NCBI GenBank assembly: GCA_964035545.1
Contig: OZ037766.1
Location: 9,123,722-9,187,721, forward strand
Origin: Bugula neritina
Taxonomy: Eukaryota > Bryozoa > Gymnolaemata > Cheilostomatida > Bugulidae
Length of the DNA: 64,000 bases
Direction: 5' to 3'
In this document: positions 50,501-59,827 of the stretch, one piece after another
How positions within the stretch are numbered: position 1 is the first letter of the stretch
Layout of the letters: each line of letters opens with the position of its first letter
Position numbers and translations under genes: made by a program
The notes under the pieces: generated by a model
The model's input: the letters and a program-made list of their open reading frames with translations, nothing else
The model's database searches: none
Told to the model about the DNA's origin: nothing

Positions 50501-51390
50501 ATAAGGAGAACTTTTCATTCACATTTCGAAACCCATTTTTCTTAGATTCTGATTCTAATTTCTTAGGTAATAACTGTATGTAATGTGTATATTTTTAGTC
50601 AGCTGCTACACGTGAAGACCCTAGCAGACTGAGTGTGCTTTCATGGAATTTAGATGGCTTAGATAATGTGAGTTTATTAACTCGAACAAAAGCTGCCATA
50701 GAAACTTTGAAAAAAGAAGATGCTGATGTTGTCTTTTTGCAAGAAGTTGTTCATAAATCTTGGCAAATATTTCAAGATGACTTGTCTACTCTGTATCACC
50801 TGATTCCAGCTAGTACTAGTGATCCATACTTCACTGCAGTTCTGCTGAAAATTACCACTGTTTTTCTAGATAGTCAAAAAGTCCAATCGTTCTTTACTAG
50901 CGTCATGATGCGAAAACTCCAAATTTTACGTGTCAATGTCAAAGGAATTGATGTTAAGCTTATGAATACACATTTGGAAAGTACTGCGTCTCATTCAGTA
51001 GAAAGGCTTCGTCAGCTAAAAATTTGTTTTGATGAGATAGTTTCCACCGACCCTAAATATAATGTCATATTTGGAGGAGATTTAAATCTCAACGCAAATG
51101 ACATGAGATCTACCACTATACCGAAGAGTGTAGTGGATATCTGGGAGACATTGGGTAGCAAACCAGAGACCAGATACACTTGGGACACAAAGTATAATAC
51201 TAATAAACAAATGGATGGACCAGGCCGTCCTCGTTGTAGGTTTGACCGCTTCTATTTCCGAAGTTCGTGCACTAAAAACATTGTTCCATATGGCTTCAAA
51301 CTTACTGGCGTTGAAAAGATTAAAAATTGCAGCAGATTTGTTAGTGATCACTGGGGGATTCACAGCCATTTTCACATTGTTTCTGAATAA
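47590..51390 (+). CDS. TDP2: TDP2, tyrosyl-DNA phosphodiesterase 2
   Basis: Removes topoisomerase II adducts from DNA 5' ends by hydrolysing the 5'-phosphotyrosyl bond. Three exons: 47590-47664, 50064-50195, 50599-51390, phase 0 at both joins, 999 nt, 332 aa (human 362). N-terminal UBA-like domain spans the first two exons (CGELCEEF, then AEAQMYLQQHDWNLEASIAYYYE). The endonuclease/exonuclease/phosphatase domain shows WNLDGL (Asn86), FLQEV (Glu118), NTHLEST, GGDLNL (Asp230) and SDHWGI (His320), so the four catalytic positions known in human TDP2 are kept. Start ATG gives MSDHDSDRELPAAQK. AATAAA occurs at 51431. The 2.4-kb first intron carries a hairpin, a LINE derivative and an antisense open frame. 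Identity is secure. Confidence 0.95.
47947..47980. repeat. Perfect 15-bp stem hairpin
   Basis: GAACTGCTGCCTACA, loop CATA, TGTAGGCAGCAGTTC. In TDP2 intron 1, so the transcript would fold into a strong short stem. Too small for a typical animal pre-miRNA (usually above 55 nt). Confidence 0.8.
48251..48785 (-). mobile_element. Internally deleted non-LTR element (5' ORF piece joined to 3' tail)
   Basis: Minus-strand frame 48780-48400 (126 aa) reads like the 5' end of a LINE polyprotein: RARKREKRGG, then AIILTNTQSVRYKLDELHG, the entry into an endonuclease domain. It stops there at once and is followed by a short UTR and an (AATC)n tail with AATAAA at 48251-48275. So head and tail are present and the endonuclease-RT body is missing, as in RIME- or HAL-type non-autonomous LINEs. 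The hydrophobic N-terminus (LLLLALLIF) may be fortuitous. Confidence 0.55.
49477..50022 (-). CDS. Uncharacterised 181-aa open frame, antisense in TDP2 intron 1
   Basis: Open for 546 nt from the ATG at 50022 (MTENWFIAPEITTEITTQ) to a stop at 49477; the raw frame extends further upstream over TDP2 exon 2 on the opposite strand, so I use this internal ATG. The composition is soluble and charged: a Lys/Glu-rich middle with a helix-prone segment (VKLQQKAEHLRKLETEQT), and a C-terminus rich in aromatic and basic residues (WPKHRRYFYVGRNYSAYRDR). I recognise no family. The length is unusual for chance in this AT-rich DNA. It might be a nested gene, a retrocopy or an exon of a longer gene; an acceptor-like TATGACAG lies at 50017-50024, which would allow splicing instead of starting here. 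Confidence 0.45.
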   Translation of the reverse strand: MTENWFIAPEITTEITTQFMLSVETGLTNNPLAKFKNDFEGESKINKDEIPVSESSVPVVCASRKVSVYMQVKLQQKAEHLRKLETEQTAINDSVENSCDAMVNDMASLFLLDKARVENKQVNHEDKEMQLPNNLITGGWPKHRRYFYVGRNYSAYRDRLSTCHDLNFMDSKFVLSTVKQK

Positions 51391-52735
51391 TGCGGTACCA
51401 CTAAACACAATAAATCTGTTAAAATGGTTGAATAAATTGTAAATATTTTTTTGTTGGAGTTTATTAATTAGTTTTTTACTGTTGGAAGAATTTACTTTTC
51501 ATACAATGTTAATAAACTTTTGTTACCAAATCCAGTGCCCTTGTTTGCTTTATGGTATGACTTTTACTGATAAATTTGCCTTATACTCTCTATTACATTA
51601 CATTGCTTATATCACAAGTATGATAATAGAGATCCAGCTCAGTTAGTTCATGCATCTGGAAGCTCAGAATGAAGTCTCTGAATTGTCATAATTGAAACCA
51701 TGGTTATCACAAGTCAATTAGCTGAAGTTACAAACTTCATTTCTTTATAAATAGGATGCAATTAAAACTACATGTTGCTTAAATACCAGCAGTTGCACAT
51801 TTGTAAATTATGTTTTTACCAATTATTGAAACACACCTGTTTTTGCTGTACTCCTTTTAGTATTTTATATTAAATCGACTCAGAGATACCAGAAAAACAT
51901 TTGAATACTAGACTAGAGAGCAAGGGTAGGCAACTTCTTTTGCATAAGGGTCAAGTTCAAAAGTAAGCCAAAACAAAGTACACGTAAGTCAAGTAAGGCT
52001 AATCAGATTGCATACACAACAGTTTTCACTTAGCATTATAAGGGCCACTGAAAACATGGGCAAAAGGCTGCAGGTAACCCCTAGTTGCCCAACCTCTGGA
52101 GGGTCCTAGAGGTCTTGAAATTCTTGTCATTCACATTACCTTATTGGGTTGAACTCTAGCTCCCTAATGTCCACCAGCCAAATAAAATATGTAAATAATT
52201 ACAACTAGGCAAATGAGCCCGATTTAAAACAAGTTGCTTTGAAAAACTACCAGACTTCAATTTATCAATATTATTATAATTGACGTTTTGGAGGGTGTAT
52301 AGTATGCTGTACAGCTTATGATATTCCATTCAAACTGATATCATTTTTTAAATTACTCAAAACTCCACAGCTTTACTCATGGTGATCTATAAAGATTGGA
52401 GAATAAACAGATTTTCGGCCTCGTACAGTTATACTTGAAGAGCAATATTTAGGCTGTAAGCTAAAATAGCTGGCTGTACATCAATCAACTTAAGGCATGT
52501 AAAGCATAAATTCTGAAGAGAACAGGTAAAGCTGTGCATGCTGATAAGGGAGTAAAATGTAATAGGTTAAGACAACATTAAAAAATTATCGTCAGACAAA
52601 ATGGAGGAGGGGGGGGAGAGACATGCCCCAACAAACGAATGTGGCTATACACATTAATGGTACAACATTGTTGCACATGACTGAAAAATAGTGTTTAGGT
52701 ATACACAGTATAAATGCATGCAATATGTGTGATAG
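51391..52735. other. Spacer between convergent TDP2 and METTL9
   Basis: 1.3 kb. TDP2 poly(A) signals at 51431 and 51511, a hAT-like element at 51921-52098, and a G-rich run near 52605. No gene. Confidence 0.65.
51921..52098. mobile_element. Non-autonomous hAT-like element, degraded
   Basis: Left end CAAGGGTAGGCAACT and, read from the right end, CAGAGGTTGGGCAACT form imperfect terminal inverted repeats of the CAGNGGTNGGCAACC type usual in hAT elements. Inner parts AAGGGTCAAG and AAGGGCCACTG, GGCTGCAGG also fit. A clear 8-bp target duplication is not seen. Confidence 0.5.
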
Positions 52736-54195
52736 TTAGGATTTATCTTGTTTGCTAGGTTGAAGAACAAAGACAATGTCATACAATATGTAGAATGATG
52801 TCGTAAGGTCCCCTTCACATAAATATGGTACGCGACTAAATGTCAAAAGTTCGAAGCCAGAGGGAATGAAAACATTTTTCACCATTAAATTAATTTGTTC
52901 TTCAATAGAAGATGCTGTTATATCAAGACTTTCCGATGGTTTATAATTGGATGATGAATTTTCTTCAACATATGGAGAATATGGATAGACGGAAGCAACT
53001 ATTACTCTACCATTTTCTTTAACAGATTGGCGAATATTTTGTAATAAGGTAAGAGGTTTATCACATCTATCCAGCAGGTTTAAACAGGATATGACCTCAA
53101 ATTTATGATGAGTCCATTCAGTTAAACCAAGCAGATTATACTTCTTTCTAATTAGTTGCTTCTGCATTTGGGTGGCTATTTCAGTCACATAGATGCGATG
53201 GAAATGAGAAGCCATAACATCTGTCACTTTTCCATCTCCTGCCCCCAGGTCTAGCAGAGAATCTCCCACCCAGTCATCTTCTATAGACATTAAGCTTCTG
53301 AATTGAGCCGATGAAAACACAAACATAGAGCCACGATCTAGAAAGAAAAATATTTTAGATGTATTATTTATTCAAGAAACCATTTGGTATACAAAACGTG
53401 TTTGAAATAATACAATTTAGAAAAATGAAAAAATAAATGAAAATCACCATGAACAACTTACCTAAATACCCATTCACATTGGTTTGAGTCATGAACATTT
53501 TGAGAACTGGAACAGCTAGTGCGTGCCAAAATTGCAATAAAAATGCATCTGATTTGTTGTAACAAGTATCAAGAAAATTCTGTGTTTGCTCGTCTTGATT
53601 TAGTTGAACAAACTTTGACCTTTCAGTTTCATCAATCCCATCCATTCTAATCTAGAGTAAAACCATTGCAACTTGATAGAGCATCATCTAACACAATAAG
53701 AGAAAGATGCCTTCAGGGATATTATATTCAATTACATATTCAAAATCAAGTTAATTATGAACATAAAGCAATAAAGAATTGAGAAAATACAATGTTTAGT
53801 CAGTGAATTCTTATTTTGAGCCAAGTAGTGTTATGAAGATTAACATACTTTGTATAACAGTGAAGTAATGAAAAGCAAGCATTCATTGTTTCCTAAACTT
53901 GCAAAATTATGTAGATTAAAACGCATCATTATGGTTTCACTAGCTTTATCTTGAAACAAAAATATTTTAAAAAACAATAACCTCTGCTCATGAGACAGCG
54001 ATATTTTTTTTAAATAAGCAACAAATACGCAAGCAGTACCTGATACCAGTAGAAGTGGTTATCATTTCGATGCTGAAGATCAAGCTGCTGTTTCTCCAAC
54101 ATTACTTCAGTTAACCTAGATCTTCGCATCTTTGATAAAATATGGATAAGAATCCAGGAGTAGATTATTCCCAGAACACAGATCTTCCACAGCAT
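52736..54195 (-). CDS. METTL9: METTL9, protein histidine N1-methyltransferase
   Basis: SAM-dependent enzyme (DREV family) that methylates the N1 of histidine in HxH motifs of endomembrane and mitochondrial proteins. Three exons on the minus strand: 54040-54195, 53462-53651, 52736-53337; 948 nt, 315 aa (human 318). N-terminal hydrophobic anchor (ICVLGIIYSWILIHIL) as in the family, suggesting a membrane or secretory location. Then NVNGYLG-DRGSMFVFS, SAM-binding motif I LLDLGAGDGKVT (residues 143-154), VISCLNLLDRCDKPLTLL, ASVYPYSPYVEE, KPSESLDI and VPYLCEGDLTTSFYIL, all family signatures. The acceptor of exon 2 is the upstream CTAG at 53652, not the nearer TTAG, because only it keeps the frame (QIRMDGIDE). 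It converges on TDP2. Confidence 0.95.
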
Positions 54196-54538
54196 TAAAC
54201 ACAGCTAACTGCAAAACCAAAGTCAGCTAAGATAAATTTTATGATTTCTAAAATGTTATTGCAACATCATCTTTCTCATTAGGTTTGTCACAGTCATTGC
54301 ATCATATTTAATTTGTAGGTGAGATATTACTGGAAGGGCACAATTTACAAATACACCACATTAATTTTATTTATTGTTGTGTTATCTAGTATAAGTATAA
54401 CTATAAGTATAACTATAAGTATAAGATTAAGTATAAGATTACCTCCTAAGTTTATGAGTGTTTATCATTATTAAGTATTATTATTGGTTGTATCACAACT
54501 TTTAGCTGGTGTAACCTTCTACCATCGGCCTAGTTCCA

Positions 54539-54706
54539 CTAGGCTGGGATGGAGAGAACTTTCCTCAAGATGAAGATGTGAGCTGATCCTAGTAAGGCTG
54601 TCTGCTGAATCAGTGGGTATTTGTTTTCAGCTACTCCAAGTATTGCCATCCAGTCTACAGTCTTGTATGAAGCTCCAAGGGCTCCAATTACAATGGGGAT
54701 GACTTG
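54539..54706 (-). pseudogene. C-terminal end of a non-LTR polyprotein
   Basis: Minus-strand reading QVIPIVIGALGAS...ALLGSAHIFILRKVLSIPA then TAG. The VIPIVIGALG and ALLGSA-ILRKVL blocks are typical of the C-terminus of several LINE polyproteins in marine animals. No reverse transcriptase lies upstream (54707 onward is simple repeat), so this is a 5'-truncated insertion. Confidence 0.6.
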
Positions 54707-54723
54707 AGTATTATTATTATTAT

Positions 54724-55200
54724 TAAGTATTATTATTAACTTTAACTTTAAGTATAAGATTAACTCCTAAGAGTAAGTTTATGAGTGTTTATCATAATCA
54801 TTTTCACTTTAGTTTAAGTTTATAATATTGATTATCAGTATGATTATGAGTATCAGTATCACTATCAGTATCAGGATAAGTATCAGTATGACTATGAGTA
54901 TGACTATGACTGATACTATGACAGTATGAGTATGAGTATGAGAATCACTAAACTGAGTAAGTATTATTATTAACTTTAACTTTAAGTATAAGATTAACTC
55001 CTAAGAGTAAGTTTATGAGTGTTTATCATAATCATTTTCACTTTAGTTTAAGTTTATAATATTGATTATCAGTATGATTATGAGTATCAGTATCACTATC
55101 AGTATCAGGATAAGTATCAGTATGACTATGAGTATGACTATGACTGATACTATGACAGTATGAGTATGAGTATGAGTATGAGAATCACTAAACTGAGTAA
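54724..55200. repeat. Recent tandem duplication, unit about 237-240 bp
   Basis: Copy 1 at 54724-54960 and copy 2 at 54958-55200 are almost identical, both running from TAAGTATTATTATTAACTTT to AGAATCACTAAACTGAGTAA. Copy 2 carries one extra GAGTAT word. The unit is itself made of degenerate TATGAG/TATCAG repeats. Confidence 0.93.
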
Positions 55201-56644
55201 CTCTAAAGTTTATTGTTATACTTATTTATTCAACTCATATTACTTAATCAGTTAATGCTATAGCTATATAATAACACCCACTGAATTTAAAATCTCCCAT
55301 TTCAATGAGTCATATTTCAAAATTCAATGATTACACCACGCTATATGAAACCTACCTCCTTTCACTAGCATCTACCTCTAGTTCTACCAGATGTCAAACA
55401 GCATGGTTATGTTCACACTCTCCCAGCAATGTCGAAAAGTGGTGAGGAGACAACTCCGTATTTTTTAACTTGGGTACTTGATGCAGTTGTTGTCAGATAT
55501 TTATAACCACTGAAATAGTGGGGATAACTTCATAATTGGTACGTATCAAGCAGTATATTATAATAATAATATTTTCAACAAAGAGAAAACGGTTTCGGTT
55601 TGGATGTCAAGGTCATAAAACTAAACGCACACCACTACTCCATCAACTGCATTCATTTTCAAGACAGTAACTCTAATGGCACACATAACAACAACATGAA
55701 CATAAGCATGGATTTTCTGATAAGTGATAATTATGCTCACTTTTGAGTCAGATGTCAAAACCAAATCGAATGTGAAATGATACATTTACAATTTACAATC
55801 GTACTTAGTCTTACTCTTAAGTCGTAATTTATAATATCAATTAATCTTTTAGTTTTAGTTTTAGTTTTACTTTTAAGTTTTAGGGTTATTAAATTTGAAT
55901 TAACCCGATATGAATCTCATAACATTAACTGTAAGTTTATATGGTTTTATGATTTTTAGTTATAGTATAATATTAAACACTAATATTTAATATAAATGAT
56001 ATTAATTATTTAATTATTGTTATACCTAATCTAATACTTATACTAATACTTATAGTAATTTAGTTTTATATTTATCAGTTGATGTTGAGGTTATTGGTTC
56101 TCTTGCTATTACATTTACATGCACAACTCTGCTATGCCTATGGTTGGTGGGTTTTTAGATCTCTCAAGCAGTTGTCTCTGCAGCCTGGAACTTAACCTAA
56201 AGGCTAAAGCTGAACTGTTTGCTTTTCTGTAAGATTAAGAGCGTCAACTCCGTGATAAAAAATAGCTTTAGTGTTTTATACCAATTTTTTTATAAATGCC
56301 ACTAAGTTGAGGAACAAAAGCCCAACTTTTACAGCACCTGAATAGATGGCACCGGTCACCACATGTAGCCATTATGTGACAGAAAATGCTATACAATTGG
56401 GTTATGAAAATTTGTCTAGGCCTATATATGTTTAGCTATTTCTGTATGCGCAGTGCACATAATTTAGTGTTGGTTTCCACCCTGTTTAAATGTCAAATTG
56501 CGTATGAATAATAATTATAGTGAGTCAAGGTATAAAAAAGGTAGAAATTTAACAAATTCAACTTTCATGGTAAGCCTTACAAATAAAATACAGAAACACC
56601 TAGCTAAAATCCTGCAGTGGTGCTAGTGATGAGTTTACCCAGTG

Positions 56645-56716
56645 GTCCCCGTGGTGTAATGGTTAGCACACTTGCTTGCAAGCCAGAGGTCTCGGGTTCA
56701 AATCTCAGTGGGGGCA
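56645..56716 (+). tRNA. tRNA-like sequence, probably pseudogene or SINE head
   Basis: Begins GTCCCCG and ends TGGGGGC plus A, forming a 7-bp acceptor stem with two wobble pairs. A box TGGTGTAATGG (56652-56662) and B box GGTTCAAATCT (56695-56705) are intact, and the 5' half resembles metazoan tRNA-Gln. The anticodon arm CTTGCTTGCAAG collapses to a stem with a two-base loop, so no readable anticodon is exposed, and the T stem has a mismatch. Hence a decayed tRNA or a tRNA-derived SINE rather than a working gene. Confidence 0.45.
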
Positions 56717-58274
56717 ATTATTTTTCAAGAAAGAATTGCTGAATTCCACCAAATGATGTTAGATTTATTTGTGAACTCACCAAATAATATTATGTTGTAA
56801 CCTTCGGGGTTTGCTCAGAAGTTGATGTATTGATACGAATTGCTTGGCTAGGCTGCAAGGTAACTCTAGCTCTTGTCAATTTGTAGGGGAGTCAGAACTC
56901 CAGGTTAGGGTGTTCATCTAATGATGCTTCACAGTCTAGGATCTTTAGTTGAGAACATACTCGCACACTCTCGCACATTTTTACAAGTTTTTCTATATAC
57001 ACCCAGGTTCTGTGTACTCAGAACTTTATTCTATCTCTTTCACTATATTCTCTATATTGTTCTCTCTCTATTGTCGTCTTCTCTGACACAGAAAATCTCT
57101 TTTGCACTTATTGTATTGATGTGAACTATATTAAATAGGCCTAAATAAAGTTGTGCTCTCTATGTATGTAGTAGCAAGAGAAGATAACCATAACCAAGTT
57201 TAAATTCGGATATAACAAGTACAAAGCTGCCAAGTGTTTGAGATTTTTTATTATAAGGTAGCGAATTTACACTTTTCAGTTAACTAATCAGGAATTATTT
57301 TCAGATTTTTTCAGGGTACCTTCTACTAAAGCTTTTCGAATTTAAAGTAAATGAAGAATAACAAATTTTATGTCTAAAGAGGTGCAACTATGTTTGAAAT
57401 TGTTCTAGTGCAAAAGGAAATGCCTTTCTTTATTACCTACTTTTTTGTAGAGATGTGCTCAAAGGTATGCAATTGTATGGAAAATGGTAGATTTTTTAAC
57501 TTGGATGTGTCTAAATAAACCAACAGTCTTTTAATTATTACACTTTCAAAGAAAGTAACCCAATGCATAATAAACAATTCTTATAATTTTTATCCTTGTA
57601 GAATTCCATATTCAATTTATGGATTTAAAGCTATGGACTGGCTTTTAGGATGAATAAAAAGTATTCATGGCAGTATGACTTTATACACAATAGAAATGGG
57701 GTTTTACTGTTCCTGAATTTCAGCAATTCAAAGGTAATAGACCCAGCTGTTAATAGTAACCTGTAAAGTAACAAGATACCACCAAAACCTGGTACTACAG
57801 ACAACACGCACATATTATGTATTCATCTACACACATGCACGTACCTAGGTGTGTGTGTGTAGCAACACTTTCAAGCACATAAAACAAATCTCGGAGAACT
57901 TTTTTTTAGTATTTTTATGTATTCTGAGAGTTTTGTTTTGCTTTTTTCCCCTCGGAAGTCTTTCTGCAGAACAGTTATCTTTTTCCTGTTTAGCTTGCTG
58001 TTTCCTGTGTTGTTAAGCAAATGGAAAATATTTTGTAAATGAGTGTCTGTTGTACCTTGAAAAATAGTGTAAATGCTCTTTAATTTTCGATCTGGAAAGG
58101 GTTTACTCAGATTTAGTGCTAATTTCAGTTGAATTACTAGTTCTATTATAAAATATGTATATTTGCATATATACGCTACGTGCAAGTTATCTATAGTTGT
58201 GGAAGTGATGTATGCATTGCTAGTTTTCTCTCTTGCATATTGCACATTGCTGCATATCTAGAATTATCTCGTGT

Positions 58275-58461
58275 TAGTGCTGCGCCAATTCAACATATTT
58301 ATAATAATTTGCAACTTTTTATCATAAACTTGCAACTAATTTTTTAATTTATCTAACAAGTAAGTGACATCAATTTTATTTATTATAAAATATTACACAC
58401 CACACTAATAATTTATTCTATAAGGGGTGGAGAAGTTTTAACAACAATTGGCGCAGCACTA
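58275..58461. mobile_element. Tc1/mariner-type MITE with TA target duplication
   Basis: 187 bp including the flanking TA on both sides. Perfect terminal inverted repeats GTGCTGCGCCAATT (58277-58290) and AATTGGCGCAGCAC (58446-58459). The interior is AT-rich, with no open frame. TA duplication plus exact short inverted repeats fits mobilisation in trans by a Tc1/mariner transposase. Confidence 0.75.
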
Positions 58462-59513
58462 TCTCCTCTTGAATGAATGAGCATTGCAAGGAGTCCTGCA
58501 TGTCATTCATACATTAGTACTAATAATTTAGTGTAGACTGTGTGTATGCACTGTGTTTGCATAAGTATGCATATAAGTTATTCTGCTATTCCAACACTAT
58601 CTTGCATTTCCTTACTGGTTATAATTGCTGCTATTATATAATAATTCATTTCACTTGCATTTCATTCACGTATAAATTTTGTACTTTTTTGAGTGGTATG
58701 CTTTCAGAATTCTGTTCTCATATAATTTTCTCAGTGCCATTACTTCGCTGTGATATTTCTTGTATATATTATATTTGTCTACTTGAAATGCTTTTGTGAT
58801 GAAGCAGAACAAAGTAGGACCCTATATATGCAACAGATGTCCTGCATGGTCTTAGCTAATGTTTACTCACTCTTTTGGAATGTCAGATTCACTGTCCAGA
58901 AGCAATTTCAAAAACTTTCATTTGTATAATTTCTCTAGAAAATTTAATATGTTAGTAATTTTAATATGATGTAAATCGGAGATTCCGTTGAAGATTTGTA
59001 ATATTTGCAGAAATGTCATTGGCAATATGGCAGCTATAAGGCATAGGGATGAAATTACACTATTGATGTTACTAATACACTTTGTTTATTTCTCCATCTT
59101 TTCTGTTACTTTTAGCTATGACTGCATGCTATACATTTAAATTTGAATTAATTTCCAACTAGCATTATTATAAAGAGTGTATTCTTTACATTTGTCTGAA
59201 AAGCAAAGGCATGAAAACAAAATGGCATCATAAACTTAGTAGAGTTGACTGGTAGTATACTAGTGAGTCCATTAGCTTGAGTTATATATTACTGATATGT
59301 TGCATTTACTCAATAATTACTCTTTGCAGAAATTTAAATGGGTGATCACTGCATGAAACTTCCACCCACTCCTAATGCTGCACGATAACCTGATATCCCT
59401 TATTTGGTATTATGTGTGGAAATGATGAGGATAAAGTGCCTGCTCTATGCTCATTATCATTGGCTAAGTGTCTATCTCACAGCCAATCACCATCAATATT
59501 AGCAGGTATATGC

Positions 59514-59523
59514 ATATAAAAGC
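59514..59523 (+). promoter_or_regulatory. TATA box of the myosin heavy chain gene
   Basis: ATATAAAAGC, with a CCAAT-type motif (AGCCAATCAC, 59481-59490) about 30 bp upstream. A short non-coding first exon would follow from about 59545 to a GTAAGT donor at 59567. Position and strong TATA fit a highly expressed muscle gene. Start site is inferred, not seen. Confidence 0.6.
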
Positions 59524-59750
59524 ACTAACTACTCAACTGACCACACACTCGATCAACAGCATCTTAGTAAGTAGTTTGCACCATAGTCATCTTTTGTAAC
59601 TTGATGCTTTTGGAGTTGTTCACCTTTCTAGTTGTGGCACTTGACTTTACTAATTGCTAAGGCATAGCAGGTTTCAAACCTTTTAATTAAGAAATAAGCG
59701 TTTGGAATTTTTGGAGTTGTGGGTTTTATTTCTTCCATGATTCCTTGTAG

Positions 59751-59827
59751 GTACGGGCACTAAAGGGCTGTCTTCGTGTGTTTCAAGTAACTCTTCTTCG
59801 TTCAAGCACATCAACACCTGATTTGTC
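59751..59827 (+). other. 5' UTR part of the first coding exon, myosin heavy chain
   Basis: Begins after an acceptor (TTCCTTGTAG, 59741-59750) and leads to the ATG at 59828, with context GTCATGG. With the proposed leader exon ending at 59566 it defines a 184-bp intron in the 5' UTR, a common layout for muscle myosin genes. Confidence 0.55.

Larger units (their letters stand above)
54196..59513. other. Large spacer between METTL9 and the myosin gene
   Basis: 5.3 kb. 54370-54480 TATAAG-type repeats, a retroelement tail (54539-54706), a tandem duplication (54724-55200), TTTTAG repeats (55846-55890), a tRNA-like sequence (56645), a MITE (58275), and otherwise AT-rich sequence. A minus-strand frame at 57871-58245 has no support. 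The right end must contain the distal muscle promoter. Confidence 0.6.

Noticed and set aside
54900-55200. Regularly spaced repeats as a regulatory array
   Set aside because: Degenerate TATGAG words with no unique spacers; simple sequence is enough.
57871-58245. 124-codon minus-strand open frame in the spacer left of the myosin gene
   Set aside because: No domain, no splice partners and AT-driven composition; its presence is plausible by chance.
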